Assembly: GCA_039545355.1 (NCBI GenBank)
Contig: BCJJ01000023.1
Coordinates: 559,362 to 623,361 of the forward strand
Reading direction: 5' to 3'
DNA length: 64,000 nucleotides
Origin: Trichosporon coremiiforme
Taxonomy: Eukaryota; Basidiomycota; Tremellomycetes; Trichosporonales; Trichosporonaceae
The position numbers were made by a program, and so were the translations under genes. Positions 22,201-30,367 of the stretch are shown here, piece after piece (position 1 is the stretch's first letter; the number at the start of each line of letters is the position of its first letter). The notes under the pieces were generated by a model. It was not told the DNA's origin. It searched no databases and was given only the letters and a program-made list of their open reading frames with translations.

Positions 22201-22395
22201 AAGGAGTACGAGAACCGGCTCCGCATTGCGGGAGAAAAGGTCAAGGCTGAGAAACAGGGTGGCAAGGAGCGCGCCCAACAGTTGGAGGGACAGGTCAAGG
22301 AACTCGAGAGACAGCTCGAGCTCACGCGGAGACATAATAGGAGAGCTGAGGGGGTGGTGGCGAATGCGGCGCATCTGCTCAAGGATGAGGAGTAA
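19243..22395 (+). CDS. apsB: Coiled-coil MTOC/spindle-pole-body protein with centrosomin motif 1 (ApsB/Mto1-like)
   Basis: Exons 19243-19411, 19448-19788 and 19822-22395 give 1027 residues. After a disordered N-terminus comes a centrosomin-type motif (MTLREQEQ across the second junction, then NVDALQKENFNLQLENHFL, about residues 162-190). This motif recruits and activates the gamma-tubulin complex in Cnn, Mto1, Pcp1 and CDK5RAP2. Nearly all the rest is heptad-rich coiled coil dense in Glu, Arg, Leu and Asp. Fungal homologues are A. nidulans ApsB and S. pombe Mto1, which tether gamma-tubulin at non-nuclear organising centres; Pcp1 is the alternative. The first intron (19412-19447) is 36 nt without an in-frame stop, so it could be translated if retained. 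Confidence 0.85.
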
Positions 22396-22453
22396 GGATG
22401 AGCAATGCAATAGAGATATTTGTAGTATTACGGTGTTGTTACATGCACATGAC

Positions 22454-23182
22454 TCATGAGCGCAGCGAAGGAGCAAAGGATGAGCGCAGCGAGCCCGAGC
22501 AGGCATAGAGGGTAAGAATGAGGGGCAATGCATAATGTCCAGATGCCCTGCGTACAACTAGTAGTCCTTCGGCCGCACGGGGGGGCGGGATACTCTCATC
22601 ACTAACGACACTGAGCTCGCTGGTAGTAGAAGCGACAGTGTTGGCCCGGAATCTGCCCGCTATGGGCGTGACGCTGGAGATGTGGGACCGTTTCTTGGCG
22701 CTGGTGAGTGGCGCGACTTTGCTCTGTGAGACGGGAATCGCGGAGACAGCAGCGCAGGAGGAGGAGGTGGTGGTGGTGGAGGTGGAGGTGGTAGTGGTAG
22801 AGATAGTGGTAGTGGTAGTGGTGGTAGAGGTAGTGGGAATAGAGATACATCCCGTGCGCACTTCGAGCTTGGGAATGGCGCGATGGCCATTGCTCAGACG
22901 TCGAAGACGGAGGTCGGAACGTTGTGGCGGCGGAGGAGAGGTGAATGGATACCGCTGGGGGGGGGGGGGTTGGAGTTGGGCCGCGGCACGGCGGAGACGG
23001 CGGGTGTGGGGACTGACGGCGTCGGGCGGGGTAGAATTCGCGTCGCGTTTCGGCGGCTCGCGTTTTACCGCTCCTGGCAGGGTCCAGGCACGGGTCGGGA
23101 GACGTTGGGTGGTGGTTAGTCGATACCAAACAATTTCCTTATGCTTAGAGGCGTTAATCGAATTACCGAGGCCCTGCAGGTC
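22454..23182 (-). CDS. Possible gene or exon: 243-codon open frame without ATG, Ser/Thr/Pro-rich
   Basis: By hand tracing, one minus-strand frame stays open from after a TAG (23185-23183) to a stop at 22454. It reads through a Pro/Arg-rich part, a Thr/Ser run (antisense of the GGT tract) and a more balanced end (AKKRSHISSVTPIAGRF, SELSVVSDESIPPPRAAEG). No ATG occurs in it, so it would need an upstream exon. The frame depends on the exact length of a 13-G tract. The family was not recognised, and GC-rich low-complexity DNA often stays open by chance. It would be convergent with apsB. Confidence 0.25.
   Translation of the reverse strand, partial: DLQGLGNSINASKHKEIVWYRLTTTQRLPTRAWTLPGAVKREPPKRDANSTPPDAVSPHTRRLRRAAAQLQPPPPQRYPFTSPPPPQRSDLRLRRLSNGHRAIPKLEVRTGCISIPTTSTTTTTTTISTTTTSTSTTTTSSSCAAVSAIPVSQSKVAPLTSAKKRSHISSVTPIAGRFRANTVASTTSELSVVSDESIPPPRAAEGLLVVRRASGHYALPLILTLYACSGSLRSSFAPSLRS
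22759..22840. repeat. Low-complexity GGT/GGA trinucleotide tract
   Basis: An imperfect run of GGT, GGA, AGT and GAG triplets on the plus strand. Confidence 0.8.
22957..22969. repeat. Homopolymer tract of 13 G
   Basis: Thirteen consecutive G; length errors here would change the reading frame of the candidate minus-strand gene. Confidence 0.9.
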
Positions 23183-23695
23183 CTACAGGTCCCATCACCA
23201 CTCCCCGGCAGGGCATCCTCGTAGCCGCTTTCGAGAAGCCTTGCAACTTGCTTACGAATAGCTGACCCGCCAAACATGTGTGTTTCATCGACGGTTCACT
23301 CGGAACAGCGTAAACATGCAGCAGACCTTCCAGTCTAGAGCGCACATATAAGCTCGCCGTCGTCCAGGTTTAAGCTCATTCCCGGATTCTGGTCCTATCA
23401 GTCGAGCGACGTCCCGGCGCTATGGTAAGCACCGAGCCAGCGGGATGCGCGGGTGATCTGATTATCCCGAGCTTCTAGTGCACCTTGGTGGATGGGTTTG
23501 GTACTAACGGTGGTAAGTGGTGAGGTCGATGCGACGTAGGGACGCCAACCGATGCGGACTCGAGACTCACTCTGGGCTCACTCAGTTATGACGCACTGTC
23601 ACGGGATCAAACTCACGTGACCTCTATTTCAGTTGCACCGTCAACCTCGAGCGCAATGTTGACAACCGACTTCTTCGCAACACACGCCGACCGCT
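23183..23695. promoter_or_regulatory. Upstream region of the E2 gene
   Basis: It contains a TCACGTGA palindrome at 23613-23620. An upstream ATG at 23656 opens a short out-of-frame uORF that runs past the E2 start and ends in TGA inside exon 1; it could lower translation. Confidence 0.45.
23613..23620. promoter_or_regulatory. TCACGTGA palindrome upstream of the E2 gene
   Basis: The 14-bp context CACGTGACCTCTAT recurs exactly at 30096-30109. Confidence 0.5.
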
Positions 23696-24676
23696 ATGGC
23701 CGTCAGACGAGGAGGCGTTGACGCCAACACTGTAAGCTTCCAGTGAACTCTCCAGAGCTAACAACAGATGGCCGCGAAGCGGATACGAAAGGAAGTCAGT
23801 TTTGCCACCCGACCTCGCTGACCGCAGATCGCCGACCTCGCGAGGGAGAACCTGGGTGCTATCACGCTCGCACCAAACGAGTCCAACATCTTCCAGTGGA
23901 AGGCAATGATTCCCGGTCCTGCTGGAAGCCCGTACGAAGGCGGCGAATTCGAGGTCGAAATCAGAGTACCCGACGATTACCCGTAGGTGTTAACTTTGAC
24001 GTTCACTGAAACAAGTTTCTCGCCGCCGCAGCTGCACTTCAAGACGAAAGTGTACCACTGTAACATTTCGCACACCGGCGCAATCTGTAAGCTGAAGTTT
24101 CTTGGCCTAGCTGACCCCAGGTCTTGACGTAGGTTACGAAAGTCGCTGCAACTAACCATCAGCTCCTGAAGAACGCCTGGTCGCCAGCCCTCTCCCTGTA
24201 CAAGGTCATCCTGTCGCTGTCCTCGCTCCTGACGGATCCGAATCCGAGTGACCCGCTAGTGCCCTCGATCGCGCAAGAGTACAAGTCGAACCGGAAGAAG
24301 CACGACGCGACGGCAAAGGAGTGGGTCGACCTGTAAGTGGAGCTCTACGGCACAAGCTAATACCAGCTACGCCAAGCCCAAGAAAACGGTCGAGAAGCCG
24401 CCGCCACCGCCCAAGGTCGCGCGACCGCGACCAGTGCACCGGGACACGGACGGCTCGCCCGCCCCTCCGCCGCCGTTAGCAGGCAGCCGCCGCCGCGCAA
24501 ACGGCGCCGTCGAGGGCGGGTCGTCGACGCCGATCAACCTGACAGGGTCCGACGACGAGGACGACGTGCAGGTCGTCGAGGGCTCGCGCCGCCCGAAACG
24601 CTCCCGCGTCGAGGGATCCACCCCCGCCGCAACCGCCGCCGTGCAAAACGACGAGGTCATCGTCATTGACGACTAG
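23696..24676 (+). CDS. E2 ubiquitin-conjugating enzyme with a C-terminal SUMO-interacting-motif tail
   Basis: Exons 23696-23731, 23768-23794, 23828-23982, 24016-24086, 24121-24128, 24163-24332 and 24367-24676 give 258 residues. UBC fold: [53 protein letters not shown], catalytic [31 protein letters not shown]. The catalytic Cys codon is split: T ends exon 4 and GT begins an 8-nt exon 5. The HPN motif reads HCN ([10 protein letters not shown]). The tail (~100 residues) is Pro/Arg-rich, then [17 protein letters not shown] and the terminus EVIVIDD, both resembling SUMO-interacting motifs with acidic neighbours. Known: E2s pass ubiquitin from E1 to a RING-E3 substrate; a SIM tail would favour sumoylated targets (inference). 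Translation could instead start at the second Met (23768), where E2 homology begins. Confidence 0.88.
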
Positions 24677-26142
24677 CATTCCTGAGCATAGTGACATAGC
24701 ATTGCCCTTGGCCCATGTAAGATTACCTTTGTCTTGGGGAAGGGTGGGGTGGGACTAACTGGTCGGGACTGACGAGGTGAGCTACGCTTGTTGACTGAGC
24801 GGCTCTCGCCAGAGTGTTTCGTTGCCTTGGCTGTACCTTGCCGTTCTCACTGCAGGAAGTATGGGCAGCACCACCACAGACCCAACGCTCCCAGATAACA
24901 CTAGAAAGCCCAAGCCACGACTGTCTCTCGATGGCTGACCGTCCCCACTTTGCCAGGTTCCCTTTTAGAGGTCACCTTTTCTGGAATATGGAGTGGGACA
25001 TGGAGATTCTACTCCAACCCAGCGCTCCTGCAGCGATAGGGCGCTGGAACGCCCACACTCGTCCGGACTAACGGCGGACTCGACGTACTGACCAGGTCGC
25101 GTGCTCAGCGAAGCCCTGGTAACGCTGAGACGCTGAGCACATACAGACTCCAAGTAGCCACCAAGGGCAGCTAATGCCCCTCCAGCCTACAACAATGGAG
25201 AGTTCCCCAGATGGGGTGTTCGTTAGAAGGAGGTGAAAGTAGGAGAAGGAGGGTCGAAGGGTATGTAACGTCAAGAGGGGTGGAGGAAGGAATGTTTCAA
25301 GTGGGAAAGTGGGAATGTGGGATGGATGACCTAAGCGCAGCAGTGCATGCATAGTGTGTCAGAGGCATCATGCCCTTGAGTTGCATTTGGCAAAGCGTCC
25401 ATCTGCGATGCAGAGGAATCAGCCCCCGGACAAGCCCCCCTTCGACCTGTGAGGACTCCTGCCAGTCCGTCGTATAGAGTCGCACATGAAAAAGAAGCTA
25501 TATAGGTACGCATTTCGGCTGGAATGTACTCTGGCCAGAATGCTGTTCACAGACCACTGAGACGTATGCAAGACCAGCTCGCCAGCACCCTTACGGAGGC
25601 GCCGGACACTGCGTCCGGGGGACAGGGGTGAGAGGTGGGCGGCGTAAATCGGACTGCATATCTCGGCAAAATCAAGATCGGCGATCAAGCTTATCGGGCC
25701 CACTCGTGTCAGCCTCAGTCGTACACAACACCGCTGGCTTGCTTCCGCTGCACTCGGCCGTTCGCCTACTGCACTCCTCCAGTAATCTGCACAGCCACGA
25801 GTTCTTGAGTTCTTCTCCCTTTGTCCTTGTGGGAACAACCCACTAGAAGTGCGACGGCTGATCAATTCATGGGGCGTTTCGAGGGATACAGCGCTGTTGG
25901 AAATGATGCTTCGGAGGGTGCAGAAGACAAAGGAAAGAAGAGGTTCCGGGGCCACATGTCGCCCAAAGGTCTGCATAGGACGGGAACACGACTGCGCCGA
26001 ATGGAGCGCCAAACTCTGACCCGCTAGAGTAGAGACAGAAGGCCACAATGCCGAAGAGGGGTGCGCTCGGCGACTTAAGCACTTACCACATAGACACGCT
26101 CTTGGCTTGCATCATGGTTCTCAAGAACGTTCACCGTTGACG

Positions 26143-26182
26143 TTCGGATCCGAAATCGAAAGCGCTAAACCTTGTTGGCTGG
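26143..26182. repeat. Diverged direct repeat, copy A
   Basis: The core TCGGATCCGAAATCGAAAGC followed by GCTAAACCTT matches copy B at 26605-26644 with only a few substitutions. Weaker similarity continues downstream, suggesting an old duplication of about 100 bp or more. Confidence 0.5.
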
Positions 26183-26604
26183 CCGCACACTACGTCCCAC
26201 GACTCCCCGCGTTCAAGCCTCGTGCAGACAAAGTCCAGATGTACGTATATGCGCAGCTGTCTTCGGGCTTCGGGCGAAGAAGCGGGCTCCATGAAACTGC
26301 TGGAAGCCTTGGACCGCCATCAAAGTGCTTATGTGTCCGCGGTCGCGCGATCCGCTGCGCACCTCCTTTACCCTTGCGGGCAACGAGGGCCAGATTCGCC
26401 CAACCGCCCGCTCGGCGATTCCGTGGCGTCACCGGGTATTACATGTATTACATCACCCTCCAGCTCCGTGGATGTTCACGTTTGCGCCTCTTGGGGATCA
26501 AGCAGACCCCCTCGAACCCAAAATCCGTCAGCTGCTCGTTCCGATACACAGGTGCTGCGGAGACGATGGTGGAGGCGCGGCGAACAAGCAGAGACGTGCG
26601 GGGC

Positions 26605-26644
26605 GTCTCGGATCCGAAATTGAAAGCTCTAAACCTTCTTCACC
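26605..26644. repeat. Diverged direct repeat, copy B
   Basis: The core TCGGATCCGAAATTGAAAGC followed by TCTAAACCTT, about 460 bp from copy A. Origin unknown; no terminal repeats or transposase were seen. Confidence 0.5.
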
Positions 26645-27137
26645 TGTCGCCTCCGCGTGCGTTTGCGTTCTGCGGTTCCAGCAGAATGGCCCGGACGTTT
26701 GTAGCTCTTCAGCTTGACGTCTCGGGTGTTTCGCCGGCGCCCTCGGCGGCGGGCAACACACCACCAACGCGCGCGTCACACCTGATACAGCCGCAACACA
26801 TGTCTCGGTCGAGAGATCAGCTGTGGATAACAATCAAGGTTTACCTCCGGGCGGGGCCAAGTGCTTCCATCGCGCGGGCTCTCCACCACAGCTCAACTCG
26901 TAACATCTCTCACGGATCTGAGTGAACAGTCAGCTACGATCCCAGGGACGCAGCGGCTAGCAGCACCATGCGGTCACTATGACGCTTCGCTTCCCCTCGG
27001 CACCCAAATTCATCTCGTGTGCGTTCTGAGCGACGCTAGTATGCCAAGAGCACGACGAGGAGTACTTTGGGGTCAAGCGGCTCATGGAGAGAGGCAATTT
27101 GGGGTCATCCTGATCGTCTCGAGACGGTGGAGACATC

Positions 27138-27169
27138 GGGGGGGGGGGGGCCAGGGGGGGGGGGGGGGG
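27138..27169. repeat. Double poly-G tract (G13-CCA-G16)
   Basis: Two G runs separated by CCA. They can form G-quadruplexes, and the length is prone to assembly error. They lie 230 bp upstream of the defensin start. Confidence 0.85.
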
Positions 27170-27287
27170 CCAGTCCTGTCAGTGAGTGCCACTCTATGAG
27201 AAAACGTCTGGGGCTTTGCGCCGCGATCTCTGCGAGATCATGAGCTCGACGGCCGACATGAACGACAAGTTCTGACCCCCTGGAAGG

Positions 27288-27294
27288 TATATAA
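27288..27294 (+). promoter_or_regulatory. TATA box of the defensin gene
   Basis: TATATAA stands 105 bp upstream of the ATG, followed by a C/A-rich leader with repeated CAACC. A strong TATA fits an inducible, highly expressed gene (inference). Confidence 0.65.
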
Positions 27295-27398
27295 GGCGGC
27301 CTCCAGACACTCTTTCTTGACCATCAACAACAACTCTTCACGAGCACAACACACCGCCCAACTCGACGACCCCACAACCAACCAACCGACCAACCACA

Positions 27399-27710
27399 AT
27401 GAAGTTCCAGCTCCTCACCGCCGTTCTCGCCTCTGCCGCCTTTGTCGCTGCTGCCCCCGCCGACAACAACCCGCTGGTCGGTGACGAGAGCGATCTCGTT
27501 GGCACTACCCGTCTCGGCGACTACGTTGTCATCTCCAAGCGCGAGGCGTGCGGCGAGGGCCGCCCTTGCGCCGGGATTAACAAGGACAACGAGTGCAACC
27601 AGTAAGTCCTGACACCCTCCTCTGCTGACATTAGCCACTGCAAGGTGGCCTGCGGGGCCAGCTACGGCCAATGTGGGGGTCCTTTCTGGCAGACTTGCAA
27701 GTGTCACTAG
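27399..27710 (+). CDS. Secreted CSalphabeta (plectasin-like) defensin precursor
   Basis: Exons 27399-27601 and 27635-27710 give 92 residues. The signal peptide (~1-19, LLTAVLASAAFVAAA) is followed by an acidic propeptide ending in the Kex2 site Lys47-Arg48. The mature part of ~44 residues has eight cysteines at 51, 57, 66, 70, 74, 81, 89 and 91. Six of them space as C-x14-C-x3-C-x10-C-x7-C-x-C, the CSalphabeta signature; plectasin is C-x10-C-x3-C-x10-C-x6-C-x-C. The CNHHCK and CKCH contexts also resemble that family. Cys57 and Cys74 are extra and may form a fourth disulfide. Known relatives are antibacterial peptides that bind the cell-wall precursor lipid II; activity here is inferred. The intron has standard signals and splits a His codon between the signal/pro part and the defensin core. 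Confidence 0.85.
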
Positions 27711-28157
27711 GTAGACAAAGAGCAGTTGAGAAGGAAAGAAGTTGCAAGTCGAGAATGCAGAAACTTTCAAGTCTCCTATCTCGGTGATTTTCGATGATCA
27801 GCCATCAGGGTCTCAAAACTGATCGGAGGACAGGGTGCCTCCACCAGTACAACCTGGTCGCGGCTCTGCGCCCCCGGTCCGGTCTGACTCCAGGCTCTCC
27901 TGTCGCCTGGAGCTGGCCCGGTTCGCCGCATGGTGCTGGCGCACAGCTCTTATGCCGCCCACTTGTGTTTATGCTGACCGCGTGATAGTGCCCTACCTCC
28001 TGCTCCAAGACATTCACCGCTAGCTCCGGGCTCACTCTGCGGAGGGTGCGCCCGTGAGCAACCCCGTTTACCCTTCTCGAGGTGGCCTTCCTCGTATCAA
28101 CCATCCCCCGCGAATCCTCTTCCTCGGTCATCTCGCCACCCAGCCAGCCATAGAGCG
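27711..28157. other. Downstream flank of the defensin gene; no gene seen
   Basis: Short open frames only, none with recognisable motifs. Confidence 0.5.
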
Positions 28158-28474
28158 CTACCACATACTGTACCACAGCCACTTCTAAGGCTACCGGCAA
28201 CGTCAAGAACGGCTCTGGTGCCAACAAGAGCCTTGATGTCATCAAGGACCCCGATGTCAACATGGGACTTGGTGCCAGTATCGGCCACAAGAATGAGGAA
28301 GGCGCCGCCAGCAATCCCAGTGAGTTTTGACACCGTGCTCCTCGCATGCTACCTTCCTCGTCCACTGAGCGCTCACCGCAGACCCCGTCAACTACAAGAA
28401 GGACAACGCCTATCAGGTGTCAACAAGGCCGACAAGGCAACTGTCATCCAGACCCGCATTCCAAGTGAGCTTTG
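28158..28474 (+). pseudogene. Gene remnant, family unknown, apparent frameshift
   Basis: One frame reads KATGNVKNGSGANKSLDVIK and DPDVNMGLGASIGHKNEEGA. It then crosses a good intron (28321-28381) into NPVNYKKDNAYQ. The next coding-like piece, GVNKADKATVIQTRIP, lies in another frame without a splice site between, so a 1-nt frameshift is likely. No start codon was found. The protein family was not recognised. Confidence 0.4.
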
Positions 28475-28698
28475 CATCCTAGTCTAAGTATCTCGCGTCC
28501 CATCCTCCTCTAGTACCATTCATGAGCGCTAACAGCAGCCACCTCACACTCCCTCTGACGAGCATTAGGCCGTATCTACTCCTCTGACATCGTCCTCGCA
28601 CCGTCATCCGTAGTTTCACACACTCATCTGCATCCACATCTCCGTCTCGGGTGAGTCTGACCACCCTTGCTCTGGAACAGCACTAACCTCCCTAGAAG

Positions 28699-29160
28699 AT
28701 GGAGAAAACTGGACATGGCTGGGGCCTGCGGTCCTGGGCCTCGTACAACCCCTCGACTGCGCTCGCCCACGACCTAATCGACGACGTCGACGCCGACTAT
28801 GGCGAGAAGACCAGCACGGCGATGCTGTCCGTCCTGGTGTCGGCAGGCAAGGTCGACGGCTCAGCCCCGACCTCTGCTTCCGAGGCGCTGGGTGCGCTGA
28901 GCGAGCTCAACCCGGGTCCGTTGCACCAGGACCGCGCCACCGTTTTCCGAGACCAATGGTCCGGCTGGACAGGTCCGATGCCTGATCTTCCAAACAAGGC
29001 GAAGGAGGGGATCTTCGGCAATGCACGCCACCGACACTGCGAGGAGTTCAACCTGAGCAAAGCCGGTATTGCCCGCCGACATCTAGACGGACGCGGCCCC
29101 GACCCCGACGGCAGTCACGACGTTGACCAGATCATGAAGGAGGACCTCGAGGCTGTTTAG
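28699..29160 (+). CDS. Hypothetical protein, or a remaining exon of a decayed gene
   Basis: A 153-codon open frame with strong G/C preference at third positions, as in the real genes nearby. It starts MEKTGHGWGLRSWASYNPST just after a CCTCCCTAG acceptor-like site and ends IMKEDLEAV. It is hydrophilic, without signal peptide or membrane span, and was not recognised. The broken pieces on both sides make it likely to be an internal exon of a larger, damaged gene. Confidence 0.4.
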   Translation: MEKTGHGWGLRSWASYNPSTALAHDLIDDVDADYGEKTSTAMLSVLVSAGKVDGSAPTSASEALGALSELNPGPLHQDRATVFRDQWSGWTGPMPDLPNKAKEGIFGNARHRHCEEFNLSKAGIARRHLDGRGPDPDGSHDVDQIMKEDLEAV

Positions 29161-29827
29161 GAGCAAGGTTGTGCCTACGCCGGTGGGGGCGTGTACTCCC
29201 CTCAGGAGCCTTGGCGGCCGGAGGATGGCATGCAGTCGCCGTACCCAGCCGCCGACGGCTCGCGGTGCGTGCTGTGTTTTGCGCATGGCCAGCTTGAGGT
29301 GTTTGCGCACAAGTCAATGTCAGCGAGAGTTCACATGCTAACTTCAGGATTCTGCACCTGCCGTACGAGACGCTCCAGAACATTGCCGCCGTGCCCCTGA
29401 AGTACAACGCGTTCGGCGCCGAAGTGGAACGTTGGCTACGGCTACAACAGTGAGAGGGCCCGACGTGCTCCGGCTACTCCCATGCGCTGTATGCTTCCGA
29501 TCCCGAGGAGAACTGCGGCGGGTAAATTCTCGACGCTGAAGTACAATTAACGTCAGATCCGCACTCTCCCTCTGCACAGTTCGTCGTGACGTCGCTCGGC
29601 GCTCGCTCGCAGAACAGAAGGCTACAATCTTCGCCCAGGCGTGTGACAAGGGAATTGGCGTCTCTGCCTTCCCCCGGGCTGAGCGCATCATTTGCACTCC
29701 CAGAGAGAGCCGTGGATGCGCGAGTGTGAGTGTGCAACACTCAACAACGGTATCCGGAGATGCAAGAGGTCCCATCGTTGATGCGCAGCTAGCTTGCGAC
29801 GAGCTTGCTGGTCGCAAGACGCAATAG
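29161..29827 (+). pseudogene. Gene remnant with several frameshifts
   Basis: Coding-like pieces occur in changing frames: YAGGGVYSPQEPWRPEDGM, then after an intron-like gap ILHLPYETLQNIAAVPLKYN, then WNVGYGYN, then PTCSGYSHALYASDPEENCG, then RSLAEQKATIFAQACDKGIG, with a stop at 29827. Third positions are G/C-biased within each piece, but no single spliced frame joins them. Family unknown; Cys-containing segments suggest a secreted protein, weakly. Confidence 0.4.
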
Positions 29828-30367
29828 TTGCTGGATTCGAGAGTGAGAGGCGGGACAGGCGCCCAAAAGCCCGTACCCTCATCTCTTCGCACTGAAACTC
29901 AGTGCGAATGAATCGTTGAGGTTCTCGAGGCAGTCGAGGGGTTCCGAGAATGATGGCCGGGTCGTGTTGCCCACGTTGTGCATGCGGCTCCGCAGAAGTT
30001 CCGAGTTGGGACGCGTCAGCAATGCCGTAGCATTCCCAGTTGAGGGACGCCACTTGAGAACACAAAGAGGTTCCGAGGTTGGAGGTTGTTACGTCACGTG
30101 ACCTCTATCAGGCACGGTGGCATGGTTTGCTGCGCCCCCAACACACCACTACCCTACGAGATCAGTAAACCTAGTCAACGCTCATTACGTCGCCCACAGG
30201 TCAGCCAGCGACGCCAAACTTGGCAGGAAACTAGAATAAATACCGCTCTGCGCGGAAATGCACCCAAATGCCACGAATAAGACTGGGATCACTAATGACA
30301 TGAAAAAGAGAGTCTAGAGGGAGGGTATGGAGTTCTACGCGGTTCTAAGCTTCTGAAATGCTTAGAT
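29828..30367. other. Non-coding stretch downstream of EF3
   Basis: Contains the TCACGTGA palindrome at 30094-30101. No gene seen. Confidence 0.5.
30094..30101. promoter_or_regulatory. TCACGTGA palindrome
   Basis: Shares the 14-bp context CACGTGACCTCTAT with the site upstream of the E2 gene; no nearby start codon explains it. Confidence 0.35.

Larger units (their letters stand above)
24677..27287. other. 2.6-kb gene-poor stretch
   Basis: No open frame here shows a recognisable domain or a convincing splice pattern. The longest minus frame (26048-25419, 209 codons) and a plus frame (26107-26925) are compositionally irregular. Diverged direct repeats and poly-G tracts are listed separately. 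Confidence 0.5.

Noticed and set aside
22638..23261. 207-codon plus-strand frame with Val runs
   Set aside because: It is created by the GGT repeat and GC-rich DNA, with no domain; the minus frame is at least as good.
25419..26048. 209-codon minus-strand frame
   Set aside because: No recognisable motif and irregular third-position use; likely chance.
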